The notes: a model not told the origin generated them from the sequence alone. Numbered from the stretch's first letter, positions 45,533 to 53,069 are shown. The stretch is 53,302 nucleotides of DNA from Subsaximicrobium wynnwilliamsii (GCF_007997225.1 NZ_VORM01000029.1:1-53302); one strand, 5' to 3'. Numbers and translations: made by a program.

Positions 45533-45973
45533 GCTATCGCGAGCGTCTCGCTCGTCCCCACAAGATAACCTCGTCTCCTGTTTTTCTCGTAATTCCTTAA
45601 TGCCTGCGTGCATTCCCTTATGATCTATATTCAGTTAGATTTCATCTTTGGCATTAAACATTATTCAAAAACGTTCATGCCTTTTTCAGTTCTGTAACAG
45701 GTCATGCGCTCTTCACAAACATTGAAACAAACTTCTCGAGTTAAATAATATCTAAGCAATACTTCGTTCCACTTGAGCGCAGCGAATGCATGAATGCATA
45801 ATAAAAAATAGCAAGCTGTGGATAAAAATTATAAAGTATACTGCGGTTGGGATCTGCGATTTGTAGTTTCAACTCATGCTTTTTTTTAATAGCGCAAGCC
45901 TCTTGTTTGTGATGCTATAGGTATTCTTTCTTACTCAGGCCCTCACGAGCGGGACGCTCGCGCTAGCAGGTGA
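45533..45973. mobile_element. ~440-bp REP-ended repeat, copy B
   Basis: Second copy in the same orientation as 42832-43272. The left end holds CGAGCGTCTCGCTCG (45540-45554) and the right end CGAGCGGGACGCTCG (45946-45960). Interior landmarks shared with copy A include CATCTTTGGCATTAAACATT, GTCATGCGCTCTTCACAAAC and GGTTGGGATCTGCGATTTGT (the last with one change nearby). Starts 233 bases upstream of the aconitase start codon. Confidence 0.85.
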
Positions 45974-45991
45974 AAAACAGAAAGCCCAATT

Positions 45992-46072
45992 ATGACTTTT
46001 GAATTTAGCAAAAACCTAATTGAAACTTTGGATAAAGTCAGAGCGTTAATTGGACTGAATTATATTCCATAA
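45992..46072 (+). other. 26-codon frame beside repeat copy B
   Basis: ATG 45992 to TAA 46070-46072, reading MTFEFSKNLIETLDKVRALI... It lies between the repeat and a terminator. It may be the tail of a lost gene or chance; nothing else supports it. Confidence 0.2.
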
Positions 46073-46075
46073 AAT

Positions 46076-46102
46076 AAAAATCCCACCATAAGTGGGATTT
46101 TT
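46076..46102. terminator. Bidirectional terminator
   Basis: AAAAATCCCAC / GTGGGATTTTT, an 11-bp perfect stem with a 5-base loop. It ends the split gene on the minus strand (stop at 46131). Confidence 0.93.
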
Positions 46103-46130
46103 CTGATAATCATTCATTATTAACTCTTAA

Positions 46131-46567
46131 TTAATTATCTATACTCATAGTGACGGCTTTATTTAAATTATCACCTGAACTAATTTTCAAATTCCTTTTT
46201 TTATTATCCTTCATAATTTGAATTTTATAGGTTTTCTCAACCTCCTTTTGATGATCGTAGTCTACAGTATAAACTACTTTTAACAAATGGCAGTCTGGAT
46301 ATTGACTTAAAACTGATTTTACAATGTATTTAGGCAGTTTAATGTCCTTGTACCGCTCTGTTGTTTTTAAAAGTTTTCCATTATTATTGTAAGTAGCAAT
46401 AATATAACCTTTAGATCCTCTAAAGATAGTTGTGAAGGGTTTGTTACGTCCGTCAAATTCAGAGGCCCCCAAAACATTAAATCTTGCAGCTTCATTTTCC
46501 AATAAGCTTACATGATCGGACATTTCTTTGTCCTGTACTTTTTCAAGATAACTAAAGTTAACACTAG
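46131..46567 (-). pseudogene. C-terminal part of a secreted PepSY/BLIP-like gene split by the cassette array
   Basis: Open from the cassette border to TAA at 46131: SVNFSYLEKVQDKEMSDHV, then FNVLGASEFDGRNKPF, GYIIATYNNNGKLLKTTERYKDIKLP and VVYTVDYDHQKEVEKTYKIQI. The repeated strand pattern resembles Bacteroidota periplasmic PepSY-like proteins. The only internal ATG (46523) would give a 130-residue product without the signal peptide. The missing 5' part is at 50733-50841; removing 46568-50732 joins 109 + 437 = 546 bases, i.e. 181 codons plus stop with DVVI-T-SVNF across the joint. Confidence 0.85.
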
Positions 46568-46617
46568 TTATGCCACATTAAAACCAAGATTACGGTCAAA
46601 AACGGACTGACCATCCA
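46567..46617 (+). repeat. Cassette A border and leader
   Basis: GTTATGCCACATTAA (46567-46581), CCAAG, then ACGGTCAAAAACGGACTGAC and CATCCA. The same block opens cassette B at 49279-49328, with only 3-4 differing bases in the spacers. GGTCA...TGACC within it can form a hairpin. It lies 84 bases upstream of the SdpC-like gene. Confidence 0.85.
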
Positions 46618-46700
46618 ACGTCAAAATATGTAAAAACTGTTAAACAGACATTAAAAATACAACAGTTAAAAATGAATTAATAAATTAAAACCATAACATT

Positions 46701-47483
46701 ATGAAAATTTTGAAATTTTTTAAAAAACCGTACTTCGCAACATTTCTTGCAACTTTAGTATTATTTGTTTCTTGTTCACAATACGAGGATTTAAATGAAA
46801 GTGAAAATCAAAGTCAAATCGAAAACAATCAAGTTTATGCGAAAAAAGGCTCTGGTAACGAACAAATTTCTGGTGACTTACTTTTTGAGTCAATTTTCTT
46901 CGGTAGTGAAGACTTAAATATTGATATAGACCATATTAATAAAGTTAGAGAATTTAGGGGTACATTATCACAAGATGAGTTATCAAGTCTTGATAGATTT
47001 TCTGGATTAGTAGTTGCCAAAATTGCAAAAAAAGATAATTCTTATTTTACATCATTTAAAAATGATTTGTATTCTAAAGACCATTATCGTATAAAAAATG
47101 CGCTTGAAACTGCTGGAAGTAAAATTGAAGAATCTATGATGGAAATTCCAGAAATTAGAGATGCATTCTTATTAACTTCAGAAATTACTAAAAACATAGA
47201 TGTAAGTCAATTTGTAAATTCTAATGGTGAGTTTGATGAAGCTGGTTTTATTGATGCAGTTGAGCTAGAATATGGTGATGAAGTTGAAGCAATAATCGGA
47301 CCTACCTTTATTGGAGTTTGGTTAGTAGCTGCGCTTGTGCAAACTGTAGTAGTAGCTGTTAGTTATTACGTTGGCGTTTTCGTAGCAAAATATACGCCTT
47401 GGGATAAACTTGCAACAGAGGGAGCACAATTAAGTGAATTACAAAATGATATCTTGGTTAATGATATTTATGAAAAGTTATAA
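46701..47483 (+). CDS. SdpC-like antimicrobial peptide precursor
   Basis: 260 residues. The N-terminus is a lipoprotein signal with lipobox LFVSC (Cys25), unlike Bacillus SdpC, which has a plain signal peptide. SGDLLFESIFFGSED corresponds to the SGEDYFRGLLFGQGE region of SdpC. Near the end lies a long hydrophobic segment (about 201-231: IGVWLVAALVQTVVVAVSYY...VFVAKYTPWD) equivalent to the excised 42-residue SDP toxin; the two cysteines of SDP are absent. By analogy SdpA/SdpB mature it and it collapses the proton motive force of neighbours. First gene of a four-gene cassette operon. Confidence 0.8.
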   Translation: MKILKFFKKPYFATFLATLVLFVSCSQYEDLNESENQSQIENNQVYAKKGSGNEQISGDLLFESIFFGSEDLNIDIDHINKVREFRGTLSQDELSSLDRFSGLVVAKIAKKDNSYFTSFKNDLYSKDHYRIKNALETAGSKIEESMMEIPEIRDAFLLTSEITKNIDVSQFVNSNGEFDEAGFIDAVELEYGDEVEAIIGPTFIGVWLVAALVQTVVVAVSYYVGVFVAKYTPWDKLATEGAQLSELQNDILVNDIYEKL

Positions 47484-47976
47484 AAAAACAACGCAATATC
47501 TACTTAATATGATAGTCATAATATTGGTATTTTTTATGCTTATCATTTTTAGTAAAGATAATGTGATTAACTTAAATGCAAATACCTTGAGGATAATTTC
47601 GCCTCAAGGTTATGCATTTTTTACGAGAGATCCGAAAGAACCACAATTATTTATCTATAAACTAGAAGAAAGGAAAATTATTGAGGATTTAAGCAAAAAT
47701 TCTACTACGTCTGATATGTTATTTGGTTTGTCCAGAAAAAATAGAAGACAAAGTTTAGAAATGAATGAAATTTTTCCAAAACTAATAAAGTGGGAAGATT
47801 ATAATAGTTTAGAAGACCTAAAACATATAGTACCAGATACTTTATCAATTAAATCAAAAGATTCTAAAAAATTAACCGGTCAATTTTTAATAATTAGAGA
47901 AAAACGTATTCCTTGGGCTTGGGCATCTAACTTGAAGACACCACAAAGAAAATTTAAATTCATTTACCTAAAATGA
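47470..47976 (+). CDS. SdpA-like toxin maturation protein
   Basis: 168 residues from ATG 47470, overlapping the SdpC-like gene by 14 bases; further in-frame ATGs at 47446 and 47461 are possible. One N-terminal transmembrane helix (YLLNMIVIILVFFMLIIF) and the SdpA hallmark SPQGYAFFTRDPKEPQLFIY, plus IPWAWASN near the end. SdpA works with SdpB to produce active SDP from its precursor in Bacillus. ATGA overlap with the next gene. Confidence 0.85.
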   Translation: MKSYKKTTQYLLNMIVIILVFFMLIIFSKDNVINLNANTLRIISPQGYAFFTRDPKEPQLFIYKLEERKIIEDLSKNSTTSDMLFGLSRKNRRQSLEMNEIFPKLIKWEDYNSLEDLKHIVPDTLSIKSKDSKKLTGQFLIIREKRIPWAWASNLKTPQRKFKFIYLK

Positions 47977-48842
47977 CATTAACATCTTACAATATTGCTA
48001 GAACATTTTTAGCATTCGGTTTATTAATTACACTAATCTTTAACTCAAACTATACACTTTTCGGTTATGATATTTTACATCTAAATAACCCAGTTTTTGA
48101 TTATAACTTTTATTACATTTTAAGGGAGCATTTAGTTTTAGCAAAAATTCTATCCATTATTATTTTATTAATTGTTATAAGTGGTTATTTTCCAAGATAC
48201 TCTGGTATTTTGCATTGGTATATAACTTATAGCTTTTTTATGAGTTCTGATGTTGCTGATGGAGGAGACCATATAGCATCAAATATTACTTTATTGTTAA
48301 TTCCATTAACACTATTAGATAACAGAAAAAATCATTGGTCTCATCAAATTGTTTCCCAAGGAAACCTGAAACTATATTTAATGAATTCAATTTACTTTTT
48401 AATAGCAATACAAATTTGTGCTATTTATCTACACGCCTTTATTGGTAAGCTATTTGTTGAGGAGTGGAAAAATGGAACAGCAATATACTATTGGATGACT
48501 CATAATCATTTCGGAATTAATCCTATATTTAAAGATTTTGCCACTCAATTATTATCTAATAAATTTATTGTTATAATTATTAGTTGGTCAACTTTAGCGT
48601 TAGAGTTCTTGCTAGCATCTTGTATTATTTTGTCGCAATCGAATAAGAAAAGGTATATCTTCCTTTTTAGTGGTATATTATTCCATTTTGGCATAATGTT
48701 AATTCACGGTTTAGTAAGTTTCTTCTTTATTATGAGTGCTGCATTGTTTATATATTTGATGCCAAAGCATTCACAATTTTCTTTAAACCAATTAAAAAAC
48801 AAAAAAATATGGAAACAATTTATAAATCAATTCTTACATTAG
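47973..48842 (+). CDS. SdpB-like polytopic membrane maturation protein
   Basis: 289 residues with seven to eight transmembrane helices. The HTTM/SdpB pattern is clear: NIARTFLAFGLLITL, WYITYSFFMSSDVADGGDHIASN and IQICAIYLHAFIGKLFVEEWKNGTAIYYW. The family is related to the membrane part of vitamin-K-dependent carboxylases. Required, with SdpA, for toxin maturation in the Bacillus system. Its last 34 bases overlap the SdpI-like gene. Confidence 0.87.
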   Translation: MTLTSYNIARTFLAFGLLITLIFNSNYTLFGYDILHLNNPVFDYNFYYILREHLVLAKILSIIILLIVISGYFPRYSGILHWYITYSFFMSSDVADGGDHIASNITLLLIPLTLLDNRKNHWSHQIVSQGNLKLYLMNSIYFLIAIQICAIYLHAFIGKLFVEEWKNGTAIYYWMTHNHFGINPIFKDFATQLLSNKFIVIIISWSTLALEFLLASCIILSQSNKKRYIFLFSGILFHFGIMLIHGLVSFFFIMSAALFIYLMPKHSQFSLNQLKNKKIWKQFINQFLH

Positions 48843-49150
48843 ACCTTACTTTATTTGCTTCGTTGCTATTATTCTATTTTATCAAAAAAGATACAATAAA
48901 TCCAATTTTAGGTTATAGAACAAAAAGAGCAATGAAAAATCAAAAAAATTGGATTTTTGCGCAAAAATTTTTTTCTAAAAATTGGTTGTATTCTATCCCA
49001 ATCATTTTGATTACGCAAATACCAATATTATTTGATAACACATTGGATAACGTAATACCCATTTCATTATTAAATTTCGTGATTTATTCTATTTATCTTA
49101 TTTATGTGACTGAAAAAAAACTAAAAAAAATGGACGATGAAAATCAATAA
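48809..49150 (+). CDS. SdpI-family immunity protein
   Basis: 113 residues, a short SdpI domain: LGYRTKRAMKNQKNWIFAQKFF is the family signature, between transmembrane helices at about 9-25, 61-78 and 82-100. Bacillus SdpI (about 207 residues) is the membrane immunity protein against SDP; here a single-domain form. No SdpR repressor gene is present. The stop codon lies one base before the attC-like element, as in integron cassettes. Confidence 0.87.
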   Translation: METIYKSILTLDLTLFASLLLFYFIKKDTINPILGYRTKRAMKNQKNWIFAQKFFSKNWLYSIPIILITQIPILFDNTLDNVIPISLLNFVIYSIYLIYVTEKKLKKMDDENQ

Positions 49151-49151
49151 C

Positions 49152-49288
49152 GTGGCATAACACCGTATATAAGCTATGGCTTGGTCTGTGACAATTTGGA
49201 AAATCTATGAATTTCCCAAAGTTAGTTTATATTTGGAGAGGTTCGTGCGAAAACACGCCACAGCTCATATACAAACACGTTATGCCAC
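49152..49288 (+). repeat. attC-like site closing cassette A
   Basis: GTGGCATAAC at 49152-49161 and GTTATGCCAC at 49279-49288 are exact complements. Inside, GTATATAAGCTATGGC (from 49165) pairs imperfectly with GCCACAGCTCATATAC, leaving spacers and unpaired bases in the L boxes, the layout R''-L''-L'-R' of integron attC sites. Length 137 bp. Confidence 0.75.
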
Positions 49289-49328
49289 ATTAACCAAGCA
49301 GAACGGTCAAAAACGGACTGACCATCCA
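49279..49328 (+). repeat. Cassette B border and leader
   Basis: GTTATGCCACATTAACCAAG, CAGA, ACGGTCAAAAACGGACTGAC, CATCCA. Copy of 46567-46617, placed 70 bases before the cassette B toxin gene. The 3' half is not part of the attC palindrome, so its conservation indicates another role, such as promoter, operator or RNA element. Confidence 0.8.
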
Positions 49329-49397
49329 CAATGAAAATTTAAAACTATGATGATATTATGAGTATCACAACATTATTAAAATTTAAAAAACAACAAA

Positions 49398-50045
49398 ATG
49401 AAAAAAAGTATTTATTTATTATTAGCATTATTTATTTCTATAACAATGACAAATTGTAGTACAGAAGACGAGAACAAAATCGACGATTCTGCAAGTAATA
49501 TTGAAAAGTTTGACAATAATTTGACAAACTTTGTAAATAAAGCGGCAAAGTATAGCGATTTATCACAACGCTTGAATTATTCAGATAGGAATAGAAATAT
49601 TAATGAAATAATTTTAGAAAATAAGTCTATAAAAGATAAAAATGATTTGTCAGATGCAAAGGAATTGAATCACAATCCTAATGAATTTGATAAACATTTT
49701 ATTCAAAATATCTTATCCTCTCTAACGGAAGACGATATTTTATCATTTTTCAACAGAATGGAATTTTATGAAGATTTTGTTAATAATAATATTAATGATT
49801 TTCAACATAAAGAATATTTAATTAACAATATCGATGGATTCAAATGGGTAAAATATAGCTTATATGAGCTAAAGGAGTCTGACGTTTCTAAGAATAATTT
49901 TGATGCCTGTTTTGATGGTTGTATGGAAGATGAAATTAACGGTCAACTTGGAGGTGGTAATCCTGTAAAATGGGCTCAGTTTTTACTTACAGCCGCTGAA
50001 ACTGTTGCTTATTGGGTTGGTTCTTGTACTTGGGATTGTTGGTAA
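49398..50045 (+). CDS. Lipoprotein precursor with C-terminal twin-CX3C hydrophobic peptide (candidate toxin)
   Basis: 215 residues. Lipoprotein signal MKKSIYLLLALFISITMTNC (Cys20). A 130-residue acidic, Asn-rich helical pro-region follows. The last 45 residues change character: CFDGC (171-175), a Gly-rich turn QLGGGNPVKW, the amphipathic/hydrophobic helix AQFLLTAAETVAYWVG, and CTWDC (210-214), ending in Trp. Two CX3C pairs 34 residues apart are the pattern of a disulfide-stapled helical hairpin. Layout (lipoprotein, pro-region, C-terminal peptide, membrane protein next) parallels the SdpC gene of cassette A without sequence similarity. No known family recognised. Confidence 0.75.
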   Translation: MKKSIYLLLALFISITMTNCSTEDENKIDDSASNIEKFDNNLTNFVNKAAKYSDLSQRLNYSDRNRNINEIILENKSIKDKNDLSDAKELNHNPNEFDKHFIQNILSSLTEDDILSFFNRMEFYEDFVNNNINDFQHKEYLINNIDGFKWVKYSLYELKESDVSKNNFDACFDGCMEDEINGQLGGGNPVKWAQFLLTAAETVAYWVGSCTWDCW

Positions 50046-50061
50046 ACTAAAATAATAAAAT

Positions 50062-50460
50062 ATGAAAACTTTAGAAATCAAAAAAATAGAAACTTCTATA
50101 CTATTAGCAATTTGTTTAGTTTTATTCTTATCGATAAAAGCTGTTATTCCAAATTTTTTATCGGTATTTGTAATTTTATTAATGTCTTTTTATTTTTTTC
50201 CTGTAAAACTTATCTTGAATAAAGTAAAAGATTTTAATAAGCAAAACATACTATCTGATATAATCATTTCGACTAGCTTAATATTATTGATTGTTGGCAT
50301 TTATTTAGATAGTGATTTTATGTCAATAATATTTACGTTTATTAATTTTATATTTTTAATATATATCGTTTTTAATGGTCAAAACTTGAGCGAGTATAGA
50401 AAAATAATTTTAAACCATTTACTAGTTATTTTTTTACTTCAAATGATACAGTATTCTTAA
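50062..50460 (+). CDS. Four-helix membrane protein, candidate immunity for cassette B
   Basis: 132 residues, almost all hydrophobic: helices at about 10-27, 29-47, 66-80 and 87-105, with an additional hydrophobic C-terminus (HLLVIFLLQMIQYS). Starts 17 bases after the twin-CX3C precursor gene. It resembles no family I can name. Immunity is inferred from size, topology and position, as with SdpI in cassette A. Confidence 0.7.
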   Translation: MKTLEIKKIETSILLAICLVLFLSIKAVIPNFLSVFVILLMSFYFFPVKLILNKVKDFNKQNILSDIIISTSLILLIVGIYLDSDFMSIIFTFINFIFLIYIVFNGQNLSEYRKIILNHLLVIFLLQMIQYS

Positions 50461-50487
50461 TGCAAACATTATTAGAAATAAAATAAC

Positions 50488-50558
50488 GTGACATAATAAT
50501 TTGTTTGAAAATAGCAGATTAGAGCTAAATTCAAAGTTTAGTTTTTTTCTGCTATTTT
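50488..50558 (+). terminator. Hairpin after cassette B genes, next to a decayed border
   Basis: AAAATAGCAG (50508-50517) and CTGCTATTTT (50549-50558) form a 10-bp perfect stem followed by TATTTTATC. It starts ten bases after GTGACATAAT (50488-50497), a mutated form of the border GTGGCATAAC. Confidence 0.65.
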
Positions 50559-50601
50559 TATTTTATCTAAGCGAAGAAAAGTAAGATTAAAATAATAAAA
50601 C

Positions 50602-50741
50602 GTGGCATAACAATGTGTATAGTTAATAGCTTTGTACTTACTCGTCTGGAATATTCCTTCGGAACATTCACAGGCTCGTGGGTTTTTGCTATATTAGTTT
50701 CCTAATCACGCTACTAACCATACACAAAACCGTTATTACAA
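50602..50741 (+). repeat. attC-like site closing cassette B
   Basis: GTGGCATAAC (50602-50611), then GTGTATAGTTAATAGC pairing imperfectly with GCTACTAACCATACAC near 50710-50726, and the crossover GTTAT at 50732. Beyond it the host gene (GTTATTACAAC) continues. Length about 138 bp, as for the first site. The outer palindrome differs from that of cassette A, as expected of independent cassettes. Confidence 0.72.
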
Positions 50742-50841
50742 CATCATTTAAGTTTACTTCCTTGACCTCACCCTTTTTGTTTTGTGAGAATCCTAGGCTG
50801 GTAAGACCTAATACGAATAAACCAATTACTAAATTTTTCAT
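50733..50841 (-). pseudogene. N-terminal part of the split secreted gene
   Basis: ATG 50841; signal peptide MKNLVIGLFVLGLTSLGFSQ, then NKKGEVKEVNLNDVVI. After the cassette border the frame runs into TAG within attC3, giving a 50-residue dead end. It rejoins 46131-46567 in frame (see that entry). Confidence 0.85.
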
Positions 50842-51086
50842 GACTTTTAAATTTTAAGATTAATAAAGTTTGTTGAAGCAAAGATGGCGCATATATGAAG
50901 GCACCACTTAACAGTCATGTTGCAATTGATTTAAAGTATTATTTGAAGCGTTTTACACATAATTTAAAGGCTATAAATTATGTTGCATGGTAGAGTTTAA
51001 AGGAGGATTAACTTGAAACGAATCTTATATTAGGCACTTGATGAATCTGATTTTTTTATTAAAAAATTATTTAATCATCAAATGTA
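50842..51086. other. Spacer with the promoter region of the split gene
   Basis: No gene. On the minus strand CCATCTTTG (about 50880-50888) about 40 bases before ATG 50841 could serve as -7 box. TTGATGA...TCATCAA (51038-51080) around an AT-rich loop may weakly terminate the AraC-type gene. Confidence 0.3.
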
Positions 51087-53069
51087 TTAATCAACATAAG
51101 GAGTTATTGGAGCAATTTTCGCAAAACCAACTTTATCGTATAGCTCAATATATCTTGGATCTGTTCGCAATGGTCGTAATAAAGGCTCTTCTTTTAGCCA
51201 TGTCATCTCAACTTCATGACGGTCGTATGATTTCTGCAACCAGACAAATGTGTTGTCATAATCTTTGATATGAGCATAATATAATGCCAGAAACCAGGCT
51301 GGACTGCCTGAAACTTTAGTGTTGTATTGTTGATGCAATTGATCTAAATAATTTTGAGATTCTTTATTTCCATCCACATTATTAAGTACCGCATTGAGCC
51401 AAATAATTACAGGAGGTCGATCTGTAAAAATTTTCATGAAAATATTCAATAACTGTCTGGAACTTTTATACTCACTTAAATAGTAATATACTCTTGATGC
51501 TTCCAATAAATAAAAATAATCATCAGCACTCACTGTATCATTTTCCTTAAGTATTTGCAATGCCATCTCGTTCTTTCCTTGCATATAATAGCACTGTGCA
51601 AGGCTAGCATACGATCCTGGATTAGAGGGATTAAAAGTTAAATTTCTTTTTGTCAAAGTTAGAGCCAATTGAAATCTGCCTGTTTTTCTGGCTATATCCA
51701 TAGCCATTCCGTATACCTCCCAATATAAATTTGGACTTTCAGCTACAAAATTCAAATCTTCAATACTAGATTCTACATCCCAGTCGTAGTGAAATTCAAT
51801 CATCATCTTAATTCGCAATAATTCAGATTGATTAATTAAATCGCCTTTTTGGTAAAGCTGTACGGTTTTATAATAATATTTCCTGCCCTCTTTCTCCGCT
51901 ACAATTTGTGATTCACCTCCCCAGACTAGTCCCATAATTAAATGAGTCTTTGCGAGTCCAGCATATGGATCTATAAACGATGAGTCGATGGAGATAGCTT
52001 GTTCAAAAAAGTATATGGCATTATCAAATCCTTTTTTGCTCAACTTAGAATATTCGTATTGCCCTCGTAAATATAATTTATAGGCTTCTTCATTAGCCGT
52101 AGGTTTGTTTTTAATACTTTTAATTTCTGTTGTGCCTATATTCACTTTCATTTTATTGGCGATATTTTCGGCAATCGAGGCCTGTAGCTCAAAAATCTCA
52201 TCACTATTCCAGACACCAGTATACTCCAAAGACCACAAATGTTTATTATTTCCTGCTTCAACCAGGTTTAAATTACTTTGTACCTGCGTTCCTGAAAGCT
52301 TAAAATTACCTTCAAGAACATATTTAACTCCTAATTCCTTGGCAATTGTATTGATATCTTTGTCTGTATCCTTGTACTTCACTATAGAGGTGAAAGGCAT
52401 TACTCTTTTGATTGCTTGAATTTGAGATAATTTGGCAATTATGGCATCAGTCATACCATCACTTATATATTCTAGTTCTGGGTCTCCACTCCAATTCTTT
52501 AATGGTAATACGGCAATGGTATTTTCTTCCTGTTTAATTGATTCTTTATTTTCCGAAGGACCTGTATTTGCAGAAGTTGAGTAATTATAATATGAGAATG
52601 ATATAATCACTAAAATTGCTAAGGCGACAATAAAAAATGATGTTCGATTAAATAACTTTCTTTTAATTGAAATAGGCTGCTTTTCGGCATTGGAGGCTTG
52701 AATCTCTTCTTCATCTTCATTTACTAAATGATTCCTAAACTTTACTTCTCCTGGAGGATAGCCATAATATTGATGGAAACTTGTATTGAAATAAGTTGGA
52801 CTATTAAATCCAACCTTATAGGAAATTTCGGAAGCAGTGGCAACATCATCTTGTAGCATCTCCATTGCTTTTTCTAATCGAAATTCACGAATAAATTGGC
52901 TTGTCGATTTGCCATTGATGGCATTTAGTTTTCGGTGTAGTTGTGATCTGCTTATCCCTAATGCAATAGCTAGCTCTTCGACTCCAAACTGATCATCCTC
53001 AATATGATCTTCAATGATGGTATTTAAATTATTTATAAATACTTGGTCTATTGAAAGTTGGTTGGTCAT
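51087..53069 (-). CDS. AraC-type HTH, membrane-spanning TolB-like/TPR regulator
   Basis: 660 residues. The AraC/XylS helix-turn-helix is at the N-terminus (about 15-115: LAIALGISRSQLHRKLNAINGKS and ISYKVGFNSPTYFNTSFHQYYGYPPGE), then a single transmembrane helix (about 145-162), a FlgO/TolB-like domain (IAVLPLKNWSGDPELEYISDGMTDAI) and a C-terminal array of TPRs from about residue 330. The topology (cytoplasmic DNA binding, periplasmic sensor) resembles one-component CadC/adenylate-cyclase-like regulators common in Flavobacteriaceae. Target genes unknown. Confidence 0.88.
   Translation of the reverse strand: MTNQLSIDQVFINNLNTIIEDHIEDDQFGVEELAIALGISRSQLHRKLNAINGKSTSQFIREFRLEKAMEMLQDDVATASEISYKVGFNSPTYFNTSFHQYYGYPPGEVKFRNHLVNEDEEEIQASNAEKQPISIKRKLFNRTSFFIVALAILVIISFSYYNYSTSANTGPSENKESIKQEENTIAVLPLKNWSGDPELEYISDGMTDAIIAKLSQIQAIKRVMPFTSIVKYKDTDKDINTIAKELGVKYVLEGNFKLSGTQVQSNLNLVEAGNNKHLWSLEYTGVWNSDEIFELQASIAENIANKMKVNIGTTEIKSIKNKPTANEEAYKLYLRGQYEYSKLSKKGFDNAIYFFEQAISIDSSFIDPYAGLAKTHLIMGLVWGGESQIVAEKEGRKYYYKTVQLYQKGDLINQSELLRIKMMIEFHYDWDVESSIEDLNFVAESPNLYWEVYGMAMDIARKTGRFQLALTLTKRNLTFNPSNPGSYASLAQCYYMQGKNEMALQILKENDTVSADDYFYLLEASRVYYYLSEYKSSRQLLNIFMKIFTDRPPVIIWLNAVLNNVDGNKESQNYLDQLHQQYNTKVSGSPAWFLALYYAHIKDYDNTFVWLQKSYDRHEVEMTWLKEEPLLRPLRTDPRYIELYDKVGFAKIAPITPYVD

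Larger units (their letters stand above)
46568..50732 (+). mobile_element. Two-cassette integron-like array without integrase (CALIN-like)
   Basis: A 4165-bp insert composed of cassette A (46568-49279, 2712 bp) and cassette B (49280-50732, 1453 bp). Each cassette begins TTATGCCACATTAA and ends in an attC-like imperfect palindrome. The outer crossover points are both G^TTAT, and precise excision restores the interrupted minus-strand gene in frame. Coding strands of all six cassette genes point the same way. No tyrosine recombinase of the IntI kind is in the window. Multi-gene cassettes are unusual for integrons. Confidence 0.75.

Noticed and set aside
42832-45973. Composite transposon around aconitase
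   Set aside because: The flanking 440-bp units have no transposase and I could not identify target-site duplications, so only a non-autonomous repeat can be claimed.
46568-50732. Classical integron with integrase
   Set aside because: No tyrosine recombinase or attI region is present; only cassettes and attC-like sites are supported.
51038-51268. 76-residue plus-strand frame at the end of the AraC/TPR gene
   Set aside because: Antisense to the conserved C-terminus of that protein and without a recognisable product.
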